Counted from the stretch's first letter, positions 1 through 11,945 are shown. The stretch: 64,000 bases of DNA from Odontocerum albicorne (GCA_949825065.1 OX463856.1:14135238-14199237); one strand, 5' to 3'. Notes: generated by a model from the sequence alone, not told the origin. Numbers and translations: made by a program.

Positions 1-390
1 TGCTTCCTCAATATTTCAAACAAAAAAATATGTGTCCTTTTTTTTATTCAAATTTATCATCCCTTAAATTTCAAAGGAGTTTTTATCTTTTTGCATTATG
101 GGGCAAAACATCACCAACAGAAACTTACACATTTTCATAATTAAATGTCCCACAGCTCATTAATTTTGCCCAGGTCTAGTTTCAATTTTACCTCTCGTGT
201 TTGTCCTTGAAAATATTCCACAATAAATTGGTATCAAAATGAATCCGTTTAGAAAAAGGATCCCAAACTTTTCATCACGTGAGATTTTTTTGTTACATGA
301 TAAAATATGTTTTTTTAATAACGACGTTCAAGTGTAATAAATACGCTTAGCAAGCAGTTAAAAAACTAGCTAATTTTTTTACAAGATTGC
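1..390. other. AT-rich stretch, nothing recognised
   Basis: I see no coding motif, tandem repeat or known repeat family here. Confidence 0.5.
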
Positions 391-476
391 AACATGTAAC
401 TGACGACAAACCTATTAAATAAAGGATGGATTTCAAATATCTAGATGTCATGATCTCCACATAGAAATAATATGGT
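391..476 (+). pseudogene. LINE reverse-transcriptase scrap, relative of the 129-bp tandem units
   Basis: The sequence reads TDDKPIK, stop, then MDFKYLDV. It aligns with the 129-bp unit repeated at 42966-43460, whose frame reads TDDKLIEQVVEFK-stop-LGVD and ends near DDLHMEI. Here the Tyr codon of FKYL is TAT, while all four tandem units have TAA at that place, so this copy left the lineage before that mutation. EFKYLGV is a common block late in the RT of LINE polyproteins. No intact frame remains. Confidence 0.6.
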
Positions 477-1262
477 AAGTAATCAACTTGTTGCTTTCTC
501 CGGGTGCCTTAAAGATGTTGCCTGATGAAACAAATACTCAAAAATAGACATGAAAGTTAAAATTGGCCATAAAATATGAAGAAGATACAAAGTATACAGA
601 GAACTAAATAATTTAAACCCCTCATAGCCATCGCAGGTAAAACATTTAGAAATAGTAAGAAACTTATAGAAATAGTTATTAAAATTTAAAAATTGTAAGA
701 TGAGGTAAAAACAACACAAGGTGATGTGGAAAAAATGGGTTGTATAAGAGTTTGCTACATGGTAATACATGAAATATTTGCTAGTAGCCGTCCCCCAGAA
801 AGTCCACCAAATGTAAAATGGAAGAACCAAAAAAAGACCAAAAAAAAATGGAAGAGTATGCTAGAGTCAACATTTTGAGTGAAACAATTCAAGACAATTC
901 AGTGTTATGTTATGTTATAATTAAATAACAAATACTTATCTAGAACAATACACACTTTTTCAATTATCTACTTCTTTTGTAACTCCATCACTTCTTTTTT
1001 TTTTCTTTTTAGCTACTTTTGACTGATTTTTTTACTATCGTAAATTTATTTTTCGAATTTTTTATACTCTTTGCATTGGCTTCTACTTTGTGTATATTTC
1101 GTTCACATGCATAAATTTAAAGGTTATCAGCAAAAAGTTCAATTTCACACTATTTTATATTCAAGAGCACTACATAATTTATATATAAAATAAACACCCT
1201 AAAATTAAACTTACGAAAGTCCTAAACTAACCCTTGTGGAACTCCTATTTCAACTAGAAGCT
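477..1262. other. AT-rich, no recognised element
   Basis: There is a 115-codon open frame on the minus strand (483-830), but its Phe/Leu/Tyr-rich composition is what AT-rich DNA gives by chance and I recognise no domain in it. Confidence 0.4.
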
Positions 1263-1310
1263 CTTCTGACAATGTTTCGGAAAATTTGGTTTCCGAGACA
1301 TTGTCAGAAG
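1263..1310. repeat. Short hairpin
   Basis: Arms of about 20 bp (CTTCTGACAATG... against ...CATTGTCAGAAG), with one unpaired base per side, surround a 6-nt loop. No coding context; origin unknown. Confidence 0.7.
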
Positions 1311-2218
1311 TGGTTCCAATAAGTGTAAGACAAATGTTAAAGGTAAGTTTTTATATGCCCCAAATCATAGGTATTATATTTCCGGAAACTAGGTGAAAAA
1401 AGTGAAAACAGAAACTCTGTGTAAGTTCTTTACTTCTGTTTTCTGCAGAAAAGTTCAGTGCATTTACATGCAGGGCCATGCAACTCTGCTTTTAGGGTGA
1501 CACTTAGGTATAATTTTAGAAAGAACCCAATTCTTCGTACTGATCATAAAAATAATTATAGAGGAACACAAATTCAATGTTATAACGCAAAAAATAACAC
1601 TTTTATTTTACATATTTACAAAACAGTTTTGGAAATAGTATTTATAAGCACGTTTGGCGTTTGAATATTTAATAAAATTTATGATGATTTTACGTAATTA
1701 AAAGTTCAAATGCTTCTTTCCCCGTGGGACTAAAATTTTGTCGACAATACAGAATATGATGGACGATCCTGAAATAGTATTTATTTAATGGACACCAATT
1801 CCGTGACGAAGCAAAATTTCAAAAATTAAATGAACACAGTAAACCCTCTGGCATTCACTTTACAACTGTAATACAACTTTCAAAAATTATATGTTTATGT
1901 TAACAGTAATTATAAAAACTTTGAATAAGTTTAATTTTAATTGCGTTTGTTCATTACTAGAAATGGCGTTTGTTCATTACCAGAAATATAATGTCTGTGC
2001 GAGTAAATGACACATGTATAGATATAAAAGTATGTTTATCGTGTGTTATATTTTGCACATGTGCAAATACTTTTTTTAATAGTTTTTCAGCTGAAATTGT
2101 ATCTCCTCAGCCAGGAAGCAAAGTTTAATAATGTTTACATATCAAATTTGATTCGACGGTCAAGTATTTTAAGTTTAAAGGAAAAATTTCAAAACAATTT
2201 TATTCGTCGATCAATGAT
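1311..2218. other. AT-rich, no recognised element
   Basis: A short direct repeat (GGCGTTTGTTCATTAC, about 1945-1980) is the only structure I noticed. Confidence 0.4.
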
Positions 2219-2420
2219 TTATTTGTCGTTGCTGGGTCTCAAAGTTGAGGATCCCCTCGCTACTTCAACGTAAATCTTGAGCTGTTCTTCCACGTCGATC
2301 ATGTGATATTCTGTGAAAAAATAACCCGATTCTAGACGCGCTCTCCCTCCCGCAGATGTCACAAACATGTGGATCCTGCTAAGTCGCCTAGCAATGCTGA
2401 CGCATGTTTGCAATACGCTG
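2219..2420 (-). repeat. SINE-B tail fragment
   Basis: On the minus strand the sequence contains GAGGGGATCCTCAACTTTG and GAGACCCAGCAACGAC, matching the 3' end of the complete SINE-B at 24891-25270 (GAGGGGATCCTCGATTACG, GAGACCCAGACACGAC). The 5' part has diverged and no tRNA-like head remains. It abuts a LINE remnant on the same strand. Confidence 0.6.
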
Positions 2421-2428
2421 ACTGTTTC

Positions 2429-2797
2429 TCACATGTCTAGTTTTTGAGACGCCATCAGCCCGAGAACAGGTGGCTCTCCACTCTTCACAGTCTGAGCATC
2501 CTGCTCCCAGTCCTCAGATGCCTCGCACAAAGTCAGTGACTCTCGCATGCTGTCCTTATAGCGCTTTTTCTGCCTACCAACCCTTCGCTGGTTCACTACT
2601 TCCCCATACAAGACACGTTTTAGATGTATATGATTGCCCATGCATATAACATGTCCGATCTACTGCAATTTCGCTTTTATAATCATATCCTCTATAACTT
2701 TACAGCTAAAATGTTTCAGAACCGAGACATTTCTTACATGATCACTCCAGTGGATCCAAATAATTCGACGAAGGAAATGTTGGTGAAACATTTCAAG
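2429..2797 (-). pseudogene. Non-LTR retrotransposon (LINE) polyprotein C-terminal remnant
   Basis: Minus-strand translation gives MFHQHFLRRIIWIHWSDHV, then LQ-stop-IGHVICMGNH, LKRVLYGEV, RVGRQKKRYKDSM and EDWEQDAQ. This is the usual post-RT tail of animal LINE polyproteins (FH..LRRI, LRW.GHV.RM, PKR..YGE, GR...R.KD). One in-frame stop replaces the Trp of the LRW block and the 5' end is missing. It is a dead, 5'-truncated copy. The LINE clade cannot be set from this tail alone. Confidence 0.8.
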
Positions 2798-4598
2798 GCT
2801 GCAAATATGTCTTCATAGGAAACCTAAGTCTCAGAACTTTAGGAACTAGTCCTTAAGGGAAGAGATGATGATGATTTGTTGATAAATAAAACACGTTTTG
2901 AATCGCAATGCGGAAGAAGAGTTTTTATTAGTAAACGTAGGTATTTATACTATTTCCGCGTGTGTACGGGAATGCGAGCAAGATATCCTTCGTCTCGTTT
3001 CTGCATTAGCAAAACGGTTAATGTCGTATGTATGTGACAATTTATTTACGGAACTGGCGAGACAGCGTAGTGCGTTCTCGCTCTAGTATGGAATGCGGTC
3101 CGCTCCGGGCTATGGGTTGAATGGCCGGCGTGTGAACTTCGGACTTGTTTATTTAAATTTGTCGAGGAATACAAAGGTCACTTCATCGGTCATTGACCGT
3201 ATGTATGAACGCCCACAGTGTTCCGAGTGGGCGACCGCCACAGACCCATAGAGAATCGTTGGAAGGACAATGGTCTTGTAAACTTATATCTTTGTAAACT
3301 AGTAGATACTCATGCTGTAGAATACTCTTTTATTCATTTTAGCAATAGTTGCTGACGTGCTCCTGAAGCGACTCTTCTGTTCATCATCGAGAAAGGAGTT
3401 CGACTTATTAAGACGTGTTTAGATAGCAAATTCACTTGAAGAATGTAACTCTTAATCGAAACATATTTTTTTCTTTTTATCGAATCATGAAGAAGTTTGT
3501 TTTAACCGAACTTGAACCAAACTGAAAATACAGAACTGTCTTATAGACAAATGATAGTTAAACTTGCTATAGATTTTAAAAGCATTCGTGCTGCCTGTCG
3601 GTGATATAACGATAAAAATATTTTTAATGTCAAGATATGAAGATATCAGCTACAGAGATTAGATTAAAAAACTTAAAGATGATAATATTGCTATATCTTT
3701 AATCGCTCTTAGAAATAATTTTAAGAATATGAGGCCAAAAATATTAATTCAAAAAATATTTAAATAAACCTAAATAATACAGAATTCAAGCCCGGAATGT
3801 CATATTGTTTGTTTGCATGCTTAACAACTGACAACCTGTGCTGACTTATCATTTACCATAAATGTTGTATACTCGTACATTGTTTAAGTATCTCATATAA
3901 GTTCTTATCTTGCAATCACTATGAGGCAGCATATTAAATACCTGTTTCCATTGCATATAACCCATGTCAAACAACACGAGCTAGTTCTCGTGATTTAATA
4001 CTCGTAGCTTTGTATTTGTTGTAAGTATGCTTGAGCAATTTCACGGATCTTAAATGGGTTGCCACCTGATTTGAGAGAGTGACTCAAGGTTCTTAAAATA
4101 AGAAAACATTAAAAAGTATTTCCTTTTGTATCTCTATATTCCGATGCACTTCTGTTTCTTATAATAAAACCTGCCGGTACTATATATTGTCATTGGGAAG
4201 GTTTTTCAAAATAAACCAGGAAAAAACACAATGTGGAAAACCATACTGGGTTACAATATTTTGGAGCACCATAGAGCCTTAAATACACAGGCTAGTGTTT
4301 AATATTTTAGGATACAGGTTTTTTTTTTTTTTTAAGATAAATGTGAAACTTGAATTCGTGTATTAAACATAAATTTAACATTTTATTTTATCTCAAATTT
4401 AACTAATAATTAATTATGCCCTTTTTTTCAAAGCATATTCATTATTTTAACACTCATCCGTGTTTAAAGGAAACATTTTAAATAAATCCGAAATATTTTT
4501 GTGCTTTACCTAATTATCTCCAAGGTTTAGTTGGTATGAAGCCGGTGAGGGTTTAACAACTGGAACTCAGTTTATTTTTAAATAGCATTAGATTTTTT
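2798..4598. other. Unassigned, mostly AT-rich
   Basis: The stretch 2890-3280 is less AT-rich than its surroundings and has a short frame (2898-3086) that I do not recognise. There is a poly-T run near 4319-4334. I found nothing else. Confidence 0.4.
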
Positions 4599-4640
4599 CT
4601 GGTTGGTTGGAATACTCTTTATACAGGTCATTTACATCTT
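4599..4640 (+). repeat. SINE-A body fragment
   Basis: The sequence TCTGGTTGGTTGGAATACTC matches the 3' body of SINE-A (CTGGTTGGTTGGAAGAGA on its sense strand). No head is present. Confidence 0.45.
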
Positions 4641-4747
4641 CTTTTCCCAACCTTTTATTTATTGATCACTTTCTTCTAACACTGAGAATGTAACACGATC
4701 ACGATTATGATCCAGGTCGAATTAAGCTTTCGTTTATATATAGTAAA
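4641..4747. other. Unassigned spacer
   Basis: Short AT-rich spacer between two SINE-A pieces. Confidence 0.4.
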
Positions 4748-4925
4748 GCCTGGTGGGTTTATTGTCATGTGGCAATCTATTCAAACCAATCATATAAATG
4801 ATTAAGAGACCTTAGGTCAAAAACATATGCGAATATATATTTTTTAAATGATTTCCAACGGGAATCGAATCTGCAACCTCCAGGCTGGAAGGCAGGGGTC
4901 ATACTACCTAAAGCACAACGATCGT
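4748..4925 (-). repeat. SINE-A, tRNA-derived
   Basis: On the minus strand the right end is a tRNA-like head with a B box close to GGTTCGATTCCC (here AGATTCGATTCCC), preceded by CCAGCCTGGAGGTTGCAG. The left end is the body GATTGCCACATGACAATAAA. The same layout recurs more than ten times in the window. The A-box half is degraded here. Confidence 0.75.
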
Positions 4926-6489
4926 AGAATTCCCAAGATATTGAAGTCAACTTTCACCACATCTCAAAGGCTTTGTTTTCTCAAATTCATCTTATATCGT
5001 CATCAGTTTAATACGAATACGCCATACGTCTCCAGATGTCCACATTACACAAGAAAAAATTAAATAGTTTTTTGCAGATGTAACTATGTATGTTGACCCT
5101 TACTCAAAGATAATTTCATTTCAATTATTTTTTTAAGTATGTCATTATTAATATCAAGGATTTACTTATTAGAATTGAGTCACGATCAAATTAATAACAA
5201 GTAACGTTTAAATAAAACAACACGAATAATTGCCTTCATCCGTTTACAAAAGACCATTTACTCGTAATGTACGAACAACTCCTACACATATTTGACGGTA
5301 ACTGTGAAGTCTTATGCTAGACGCACATCTCCTTCTATGTACATCCACTGCAAAGATGGGCAGAATCCTCCCTGATCACATATAACCACTTTTTTTTGTA
5401 GTTGCTTCATATTCAGGTAAGCTAACCAAGCCTGGTCGAAATAATACAAACATATTTGGGAACGGGTAGAATAAAATAAATCGAGGAGCTACTGTGGAAA
5501 TGGAATCTTAAATGTAATGGAAGAGCCTTCGAACCATTTAGTGCGAATACACTTTAATTAAATATTTTTATCAAGAATTTTAGTACGGCGAACCATTTTT
5601 AGGGCGAATAAAATTATATGAGCTTAACATGAATGAAGGATTTCAAATAAATTTCAACAAAATCGGTTTAAGTACAAAAAATACGAGATCTTCATAATAT
5701 TTTGAGAGGGCTGCCGGACAGAAAAGGTTTATAGACAGGGATGGTTTAATGTGGAAATTTATGGAAATATAATATCAGTAGCGGCTCAGGATTAAATTGT
5801 TATTGACCATACTCATATCATCACGCTAAGCGGAAATATGAGATCTTTGATGGAAATGAATTAGTTTTTTTTTTATAAATCACAGTAACGGCTAAATTTG
5901 AGATAATTCATTGTTAATTTTATTAATAAAGTTATAAAAGAACGCTGAGTAAAGAATAAAAGGATATGTTGTAGTTGGACAAATTTGGTCTGAAGGGGAG
6001 GTAATAAGCTAGAAATATAGAGAAACATATATGACGAGATTTGTGAGAAAGACTATTTGTATGATTAGGAAGATGTGGATATCTTTCCTCTCTACAACTC
6101 TAACAAATTTACTTTCAGTTTCCGTTCACGCTCTGCAATAATATTATCACGCATACTTATTACATTCAAGTATCACAAATTTAACAATCACATGAACGTC
6201 ATGCCATTAACTGTACATTTCTCTCTCAGCATTCGCATCAGTTATTCAATAACATGCCAATGTCGAGACCTCCAAATGCAAAGCTTACCACTCTTCTCTC
6301 TCATCCTGTCGAAGGACCATCTTGTTACATATTGTATTATATTTATTAACGCTAGAAGGCGTGACATTACAAATATCGCCAATCCCCTTCAGGAACTTAT
6401 TGCTTATTTTCAGTGCTTGAAACAAAATGTTCTTCTTCCCAAATGGTACATAAACAGGGTGCTGAGTTGAAACCAGATTCAAACCTTTG
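4926..6489. other. AT-rich, no recognised element
   Basis: Open frames at 6075-6470 (+) and 6285-6482 (-) overlap each other and show no motif that I know. Confidence 0.4.
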
Positions 6490-6899
6490 TACCTTGTTAT
6501 GTAACTTCAAAGCTGGTAGTATGAACCGACTGGAAGCATTCGAAATGTGGATGCACCGGAGAATGCTACGGATACCCTGGATACGGTCAGCAACACAAGG
6601 GTTTTACAAAGAAATGTGTCCTACTTTCGTCATGTACTTAGCGGAGCAAAGTAAAAATTACTGCACCTGATCGTCCAAGGCAAAATAGAAGGCCGAAGAG
6701 GTGTTGGCAGGAGGCAAATCTCCTGGCTCTGCAATATACGTGATTTGACTGGCATAAGGGGCGTTGGAGATCTTTTTCGGGCTGCCGGGAACAAAGATGT
6801 CTACTCTCATGTGATATTCAACGTTGGGGGATCTGACATGACACTGGGAAGAAGAAGATATAGCTTCCAGCAAAATATTTATTATTATTTTATGTAGAA
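6490..6899 (+). pseudogene. LINE polyprotein C-terminal remnant (QGKIEGRRGVGRR type)
   Basis: Frame 1 reads GSMNRLEAFEMWMHRRMLR then IPWI. After a frameshift near 6655 a second frame reads KLLHLIVQGKIEGRRGVGRR, then ISWLCNIRDLTGIRG and DLFRAAGNKD, and stays open to a stop at 6897-6899. This is a well-known insect LINE tail (RLEAFEMW..RRMLRI..., L..LI.QGKIEG.RG.GRR..SWL.NIRDWTG). Most of the RT is gone. It is a different family from the copy at 2429-2797. Confidence 0.85.
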
Positions 6900-7967
6900 A
6901 ATGTATAAACTTATTTTGTTTATAATACATAAAAATATTTTGAGAGTAAAACAGACCACGTAATTTTCACAATGAATCATTTTACTTCCTACACCTTTTT
7001 TAACGGGCAGTTGGTTTCAATTTACAAGCTGAATTCTGATTTTTTCACTCCTAGACATTCCTTTTCTTTTACCTAAATTCTAACTTAAGCATAAAACTGG
7101 TTAGTGACCCTTTTATGGTCACGATCCCCTTGCCTTCAGATATGATACGGAGTAAAGCTGTACTTTATGTAGGGCTAACGAATAACAAGGGTGGTTTTAC
7201 AAAATATCACTATATTACAGCTCTAAAAGGGATTGGGACTATGATTTCAGAATCATCGTCATCATAATTATAACTTAATTTTATCGTGCCTCTTCCAAGA
7301 ATCTCTCTGGCACAGAGATAATTCGGTTACATGGCACAATTCCTCACGAAGATCATCCCGCAGAGCTTAAACGATTTAAATGAGGAATAATTTTTCAAAA
7401 ATAAAATGACTGTATGAATGCACAGAATAGGTAAGTGATATTTATTTGTTTCAATTCGCAATACAGGCTTATCCCATTTATTTACATTGAAATCGTTAAA
7501 TTACAAAACTTTAAAACCTTATTACAAAAATTTAATTATAAAAAAAATATATTCAAAAGTCTGTTTAATTGGTTCAGTGATTTTTTTACGCCTTCTTCTA
7601 ACATTTTCTTTTAATTATGATAATGTGATATAATCAGAAATATGTATTAATAATTTTGCTCATCAATAAAATTATTTATTTTTTCAAGAATCTTCTGGAT
7701 TAAACTTCTCGACGTAATATATTGGCTTGACTGTGAAACCCATAATTATATATGTATTTATTTATAATTTATATTTCTTTAATTGGTAAATAAATAAAAA
7801 TTATGATATTTTGCAAAATACAATATAAAAATATTAAATTCACATTTAAAACGAAAATTATTAGCTCATTTTTATCAAACATAATTTAAAATTATTTGCC
7901 AAAAAAGGGTATTTGCTATTTCCTTATTTTTCTATAATAATAATTATAATTTAAGGACGACCTCTAT
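6900..7967. other. Very AT-rich, no recognised element
   Basis: Nothing recognised. The part at 7440-7900 is almost pure A/T with many short direct repeats. Confidence 0.4.
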
Positions 7968-8075
7968 GACCTACTTTGGTACGACGCCTGTTTTCCAGCC
8001 CGGGAATTGATGTTCGATTTGCATTTAGATTTATTTAAACGGGTTTCTAGGCGGGTTTTCGTTTTAGGCAGCTGG
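7968..8075 (+). repeat. SINE-A head fragment
   Basis: Contains CGACGCCTGTTTTCCAGCCC then GTTCGATTTGC, i.e. the anticodon-to-B-box part of the SINE-A head in plus orientation. Truncated on both sides. Confidence 0.5.
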
Positions 8076-8663
8076 AACACAATATTTCATTATTGTTTTT
8101 AACTTCTTTTTGTTTGCCTTGTTGCAATAAGCAACTCGCTAGGTTGTACTGTATAAGACAAAAGTATTATACAATATAAATAATACGACTTTATTCCAGT
8201 GTACAGAGTAGAGCTATGCAACACAAGCCATCAGTTTACAAAAGAGACCAACGTACAACAAATATATTACAACTAAAAACATATATATGGGTATGAAAAA
8301 AATATATATGTGTGTAAAACATACGAGTATATATGTGTATAACACCTGAAAAACATAATTAGTTATAAAATACACAGACAACTAAAAAATCATAAATCGA
8401 AAAAAAAAACTTTAAATTAGCTATAGTTTTTTATACCAATGTTCAAATATTGGGGACGAGGTCCAGTTATTGTAAATATGATTTTAATTATTAGATTTTT
8501 GGATTCAGTAAAACTTGGTTAAAAGGCATTTTACGTTCAACAAACATCTCGCTCCCAAAACAGAAAGGGTGTTTGTAGAAAATCTGGCACGAAACATTGT
8601 ATCATATATCCAGAAATGATTGTGTATCGTCTATTAGCTTATTGTATAACTTTGTATCGCATT
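8076..8663. other. AT-rich with TA/TG microsatellite tracts
   Basis: The part at 8280-8345 is a degenerate ATATATG/GTGTAT tract. Nothing else recognised. Confidence 0.4.
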
Positions 8664-8760
8664 TCATGTGTATTATATAAATGAACGAGCAATATGCTCG
8701 TTCATCAATATAAATTAACGAGCAATATGTGTATTATATAAATGAACGAGCAATAAAGCT
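8664..8760. repeat. Duplicated block with a palindrome
   Basis: A segment of about 29 bp (ATGTGTATTATATAAATGAA...) occurs twice, near 8666 and 8728. The first copy runs into a palindrome of 11-bp arms, ATGAACGAGCA and TGCTCGTTCAT, with a 3-nt loop (about 8682-8706). It looks like a local inverted or template-switch duplication. Confidence 0.7.
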
Positions 8761-9119
8761 CCCTTCGCGATAGTTATCCTCCTTTGTATTTCCATATCAT
8801 ACCAGAAAAAATATAATTTGTTAAAATCGGGGTGAAATAAAAATCAACCCCTTTGGCCTGGCTTTCGATTTTTATAAACCTGCTGATATGACTCGAAGGC
8901 ACTTAAATGAAAGAGAACTAGAAGGTATATCTAAATGAGATGCACATGGATATTTCCTGCTCTCATTTGAGTTGCTTAGATCACAATGATCTTTCTGGAA
9001 TAAGGGATAACGATTTACTGAGAGGATTGCGAGCTCACCAGATAATTGATGATAGCAATTGAATCGGTGGTCAGTTGGAAATTTCCACCTTGTAAGTTAT
9101 TTAAATGAGTTTCTCATGA
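8761..9119. other. Unassigned
   Basis: No recognised element. Confidence 0.4.
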
Positions 9120-9375
9120 GGTGCATTCGGTCATATATATTCTTTCAAAATAAAAAAAAATATGCCGCTGTGCTATAGCCGTCTCACTTCTGTGTATCAT
9201 CGTTATCAATACAGCAATCCGCGGGCGGTGAGTTAACTTATGGGTAATGGCTCACTTACTCACTCGTAAAGAAGAAAAGAGAAAAAATCCACGGCACAGC
9301 TTCGATTTCGTTAGAATGGTGAGGAATCCTCGACTACGAGGTCCAGGAGTGCCGACGTCGGTTTCTCCAAGGATT
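9120..9375 (+). repeat. SINE-B, body and tail, 5' truncated
   Basis: Shares with the complete SINE-B at 24891-25270 the blocks GGTCATATATATTCTTTCAA, ACTTACTCACTCGTAA, GAATGGTGAGGAATCCTCGA and a 3' end near GACGTCGG. The tRNA-like head is missing. Confidence 0.7.
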
Positions 9376-9984
9376 TGACCTACCATGAAGATTTCAGCGT
9401 GCTCTGAATCGTCTTAGATGTATTTGCAATGCATAGATAGGGTTTCATGTAATTTAGTATTCTAGATTATTTCCCATCTTGGTCGTATGGAATGGTCCAG
9501 AATGTCAAGTCACATATTCACCAGGCTACTTCTTAGGCTGTATTATGGATGAGAAAACTAAACAACCGTAAAAGAGAGACATCATATGGTAGAAAATGAA
9601 TTTTAAAATTATATAGCTTAAAATTTTAATTGTTATCTTTTTGACCACTGTATCTACAAAAAGTTAATAAAATAATTCAGTTAAATTATTGTTGACCAAA
9701 AATTTTAACAGCGGAATAAAACTTTAAAACACGATTAACTGGGACAGCACGTCCAGCTTACGTGGTTAAATTCAATATGTACGTGTTTAGGTTTTTGTTG
9801 AATTCTCTCCAAATGTTCTAAAGCCACACAGAACATTAAAAATTGCCCTGATTCTCCCACAGGTCGAAAGTTTAAAAATGGGGGCATACCTTAACATTTA
9901 TATTTGTATTTTTATAATAATTATAGTAAAAGGTATAATAAAATAATTTTAAATGTATTTTTATAGTATAAAGTGTCGTTCAGT
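9376..9984. other. Unassigned
   Basis: No recognised element. Confidence 0.4.
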
Positions 9985-10200
9985 GGAGCACTCATTTGAA
10001 AACGCATCCCCACAATATGGTGACAATTTTGGTACCTAAGACCCTCATTAAAAAACGCACCCCTACAATCAGGTGGCAATTTTGGAACCTGAGGTTCTCA
10101 TTCGAAAACACTCCCCCACAATAAGGTGACAATTTTTACATCTGGAGCACTCATTCGAAAAGGCGCCTCTACAATTATGGGACAATTTTAACACCTTTTT
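9985..10200. repeat. Diverged tandem array, about 53-bp unit, four copies
   Basis: Units start at 9985, 10040, 10093 and 10145. Each contains a CTCATT...GAAAA block, a C-rich part (CCCCACAAT) and GGTGACAATTTT. Spacing is 55, 53 and 52 bp. Units differ at many sites, so the array is old. Confidence 0.8.
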
Positions 10201-10478
10201 ATCAACACTTGCGGAGACGGATAACATTGCTGTAATATTTCACATTATTATTTAATGAGCATAAATAAATAGGATAATAGTTATTTCCTCTTCTTCATCG
10301 TGTGCGCAATACTGAGGGTCGTGGGCCTCCGCTATATATGGAACTTGATGCATGACGAGCTTCCATCTTCCCAGGATCCTGTCGATTGCTTTATTTGGTC
10401 CTTCCGTTCTTCGGGAGACTTGCTCTTTTTCCCTCAACAGTTCCCCGTGACCCCCTCTCCAGACTTAGTTATTTTTAT

Positions 10479-10704
10479 TGCATTTTGTTTTATCAAACAC
10501 TGTTTATACCACTTTTTGCAACGGTTTAACCCTACCGGTTTCAAGACCTCATCACCAGGGGAGCCCCCCTGACGATGAGGTGAAAGCCTTGAAACTGGTA
10601 GAGTTATACCGTTGCAAAAAGTGGAATAAAAAGTGTTCGACTAAATAAATTACAATGTCTTTAAACATCCTCAATGTAAGTGCTTTAACTATAACTAACA
10701 TATA
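10479..10704. mobile_element. Palindromic PLE-terminal unit (copy a)
   Basis: Two long inverted arms meet near 10563. Each arm runs from CACTGTTTAT(A/T)CCACTTT through ACGG(T)TATAACC and ACCGGTTTCAAG to CCTCATCATCAGGGG on the left, and the reverse on the right. The unit is flanked by AGTTATTTTTAT at 10467-10478 and 10705-10716, a 12-bp target-site duplication. The long end is on the right (ACTATAACTAACATAT), the short end on the left. There is no coding capacity. The core matches the ends of the copy with a GIY-YIG endonuclease remnant (15723-16600), so I assign it to a Penelope-like family by inference. Arms carry a hammerhead-like core. Confidence 0.75.
10564..10604 (+). ncRNA. Hammerhead-ribozyme-like motif, PLE family 1 (copy a, right arm)
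   Basis: Order: CCC, then CTGACGA (consensus CTGATGA, changed at the seventh core base), stem II AGGT-GAAA-GCCT, GAAA, then ACTGGT-A followed by GAG. In family consensus the last parts are ACCGGT-A-GGG, with GGG able to pair with the upstream CCC as stem I. Cleavage would be predicted after 10600. One extra T between the core and stem II departs from the classical form. Likely decayed in this copy. Confidence 0.45.
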
Positions 10705-10834
10705 AGTTATTTTTATAGCAATTAATACAGAGATCGCGCTAACGCTAGGGCTATGAGTCAGAATTTTCCTTAATTATATTATCTATATTTTAGATATATA
10801 ACCACTGCGTAAACAAAATAATTAAAAAATTGTT
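10705..10834. other. Spacer between PLE units
   Basis: Short AT-rich spacer; starts with the right-hand target duplication of copy a. Confidence 0.5.
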
Positions 10835-11030
10835 TACTCAAACACTGTTTATTCCACTTTATATAATGGTATAACCCTACCAATTTCAAGGTTGCACCTC
10901 ATCATCAGTTTTGTTTGTGCTGCTTAATGATGAGGTAAAAATCTAGAAACCGGTAGGGTTATAGCGTTATATACAGTTGAAGAAACATTATTGAATAAAA
11001 CAAATTACAATGTCTTTAAACCTCACTCCG
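10835..11030. mobile_element. Palindromic PLE-terminal unit (copy b)
   Basis: Left arm AACACTGTTTATTCCACTTT...ACCTCATCATCAG, right arm TGATGAGGTA...GAAACCGGTAGGGTTAT...TTACAATGTC. The arms meet around 10915. Its right end runs straight into copy c, so b and c look like a compound or tandem insertion. Confidence 0.7.
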
Positions 11031-11235
11031 TAAATTTCACTTTATATAACGGTATAACCCTACCGGTTTTTAGGTTTTTACCTCATCATCAGGGGAGCAC
11101 AAAAAAGACTGATGATGAGGTGACAACCTTTAAACCGATAGGGTTATATCGTTACATACAGTGGAATAAACAGTGCTGGACTAAACAAATTGCAATGGCT
11201 ATAAACCTCCACAGTGTTAACTATAAATATTGTAT
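11031..11235. mobile_element. Palindromic PLE-terminal unit (copy c)
   Basis: The left arm starts abruptly at CACTTTATATAACGG, so the outer end is missing. The right arm is full and ends with AACCTCCACAGTGTTAACT. Both arms contain the CTGATGATGAGGT block, the left arm read on the minus strand (11054-11095). In both arms the GAAA element has changed (AAAA or TAAA). Confidence 0.7.
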
Positions 11236-11645
11236 TAAATGTTATTAAAAATAAAAACTTTTATTAGAAAAACTTAGTAATCCGTCCAAATTAGAGGGCA
11301 TTTAATTACATTTTTTGGGATTGTTACCTGAAACGTCATTTTACCGTTACGATTATTTGCTTTGGGAATCATAAATAATTACTAAGCAACTTGCCTGGTG
11401 CGATAGCTACTCGCTACAGAAATGATCATCACAATAGAAGTGATCCAATACTGTATGAGATGATTGCAAGCAAAATGCTCAAATTTATATAGCTTTCTTA
11501 AATATCATATCTCCTTTCCCTACATTATAAAAAAAAGTGTTCATTGGAAGTATACGGGCACTAGGCCACATAACATAACAGTAGATGAAAATTAAAATTT
11601 AAAAAATTTGTGCTTTTTTCGAGATATCTTTTTTTATTTTATTAT
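11236..11645. other. Unassigned
   Basis: No recognised element. Confidence 0.4.
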
Positions 11646-11945
11646 TTACCAATTTTGGTACCCTTCTGATATCACGCATTGGAGCAGTGCCTCGGTTGCC
11701 CAAACCCTCTTATTAAAGTGAGTAAGTAAGACGCCTTCTTTCCAGCCCGAGTTTTGCTTTTGAAGCAAAACGATTCCTGAATAGAATTGCTTCGTCGCCT
11801 GTGCCACTGCCGAATCCCAGCGCTGCACCTCAATCCCGCTGGAGAGGCGATCATCGAACACAGGCCGCTCGACATGCAAAACGCTGACTAAGGGCTTCCA
11901 GCCTGCTAGGTCTGCCCCCACCGTCGACAGTCTCATCACTGTGAG
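11646..11945 (-). pseudogene. Possible mariner-type transposase C-terminal remnant
   Basis: The minus strand has an open frame of 97 codons, less AT-rich than its neighbours, containing GADLAGWKPLVSVLHVERPV, FDDRLSSGIEVQ and ATKQFYSGIVLLQKQ. The order resembles the end of mariner-family transposases (DL.P.DY.LF..LK..L.G..F..D.EV...W.....FY..GI..L..RW). The third catalytic Asp would be the D of ADLA. Similarity is partial and the C-terminus is disturbed, so an unrelated GC-richer insert is possible. Confidence 0.35.

Noticed and set aside
483..830. 115-residue membrane-like protein on the minus strand
   Set aside because: Hydrophobic Phe/Leu/Tyr composition is expected from AT-rich antisense sequence; no homologous motif.
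6075..6470. 131-residue protein on the plus strand
   Set aside because: Overlaps an open minus frame, has no motif and runs into a LINE remnant.
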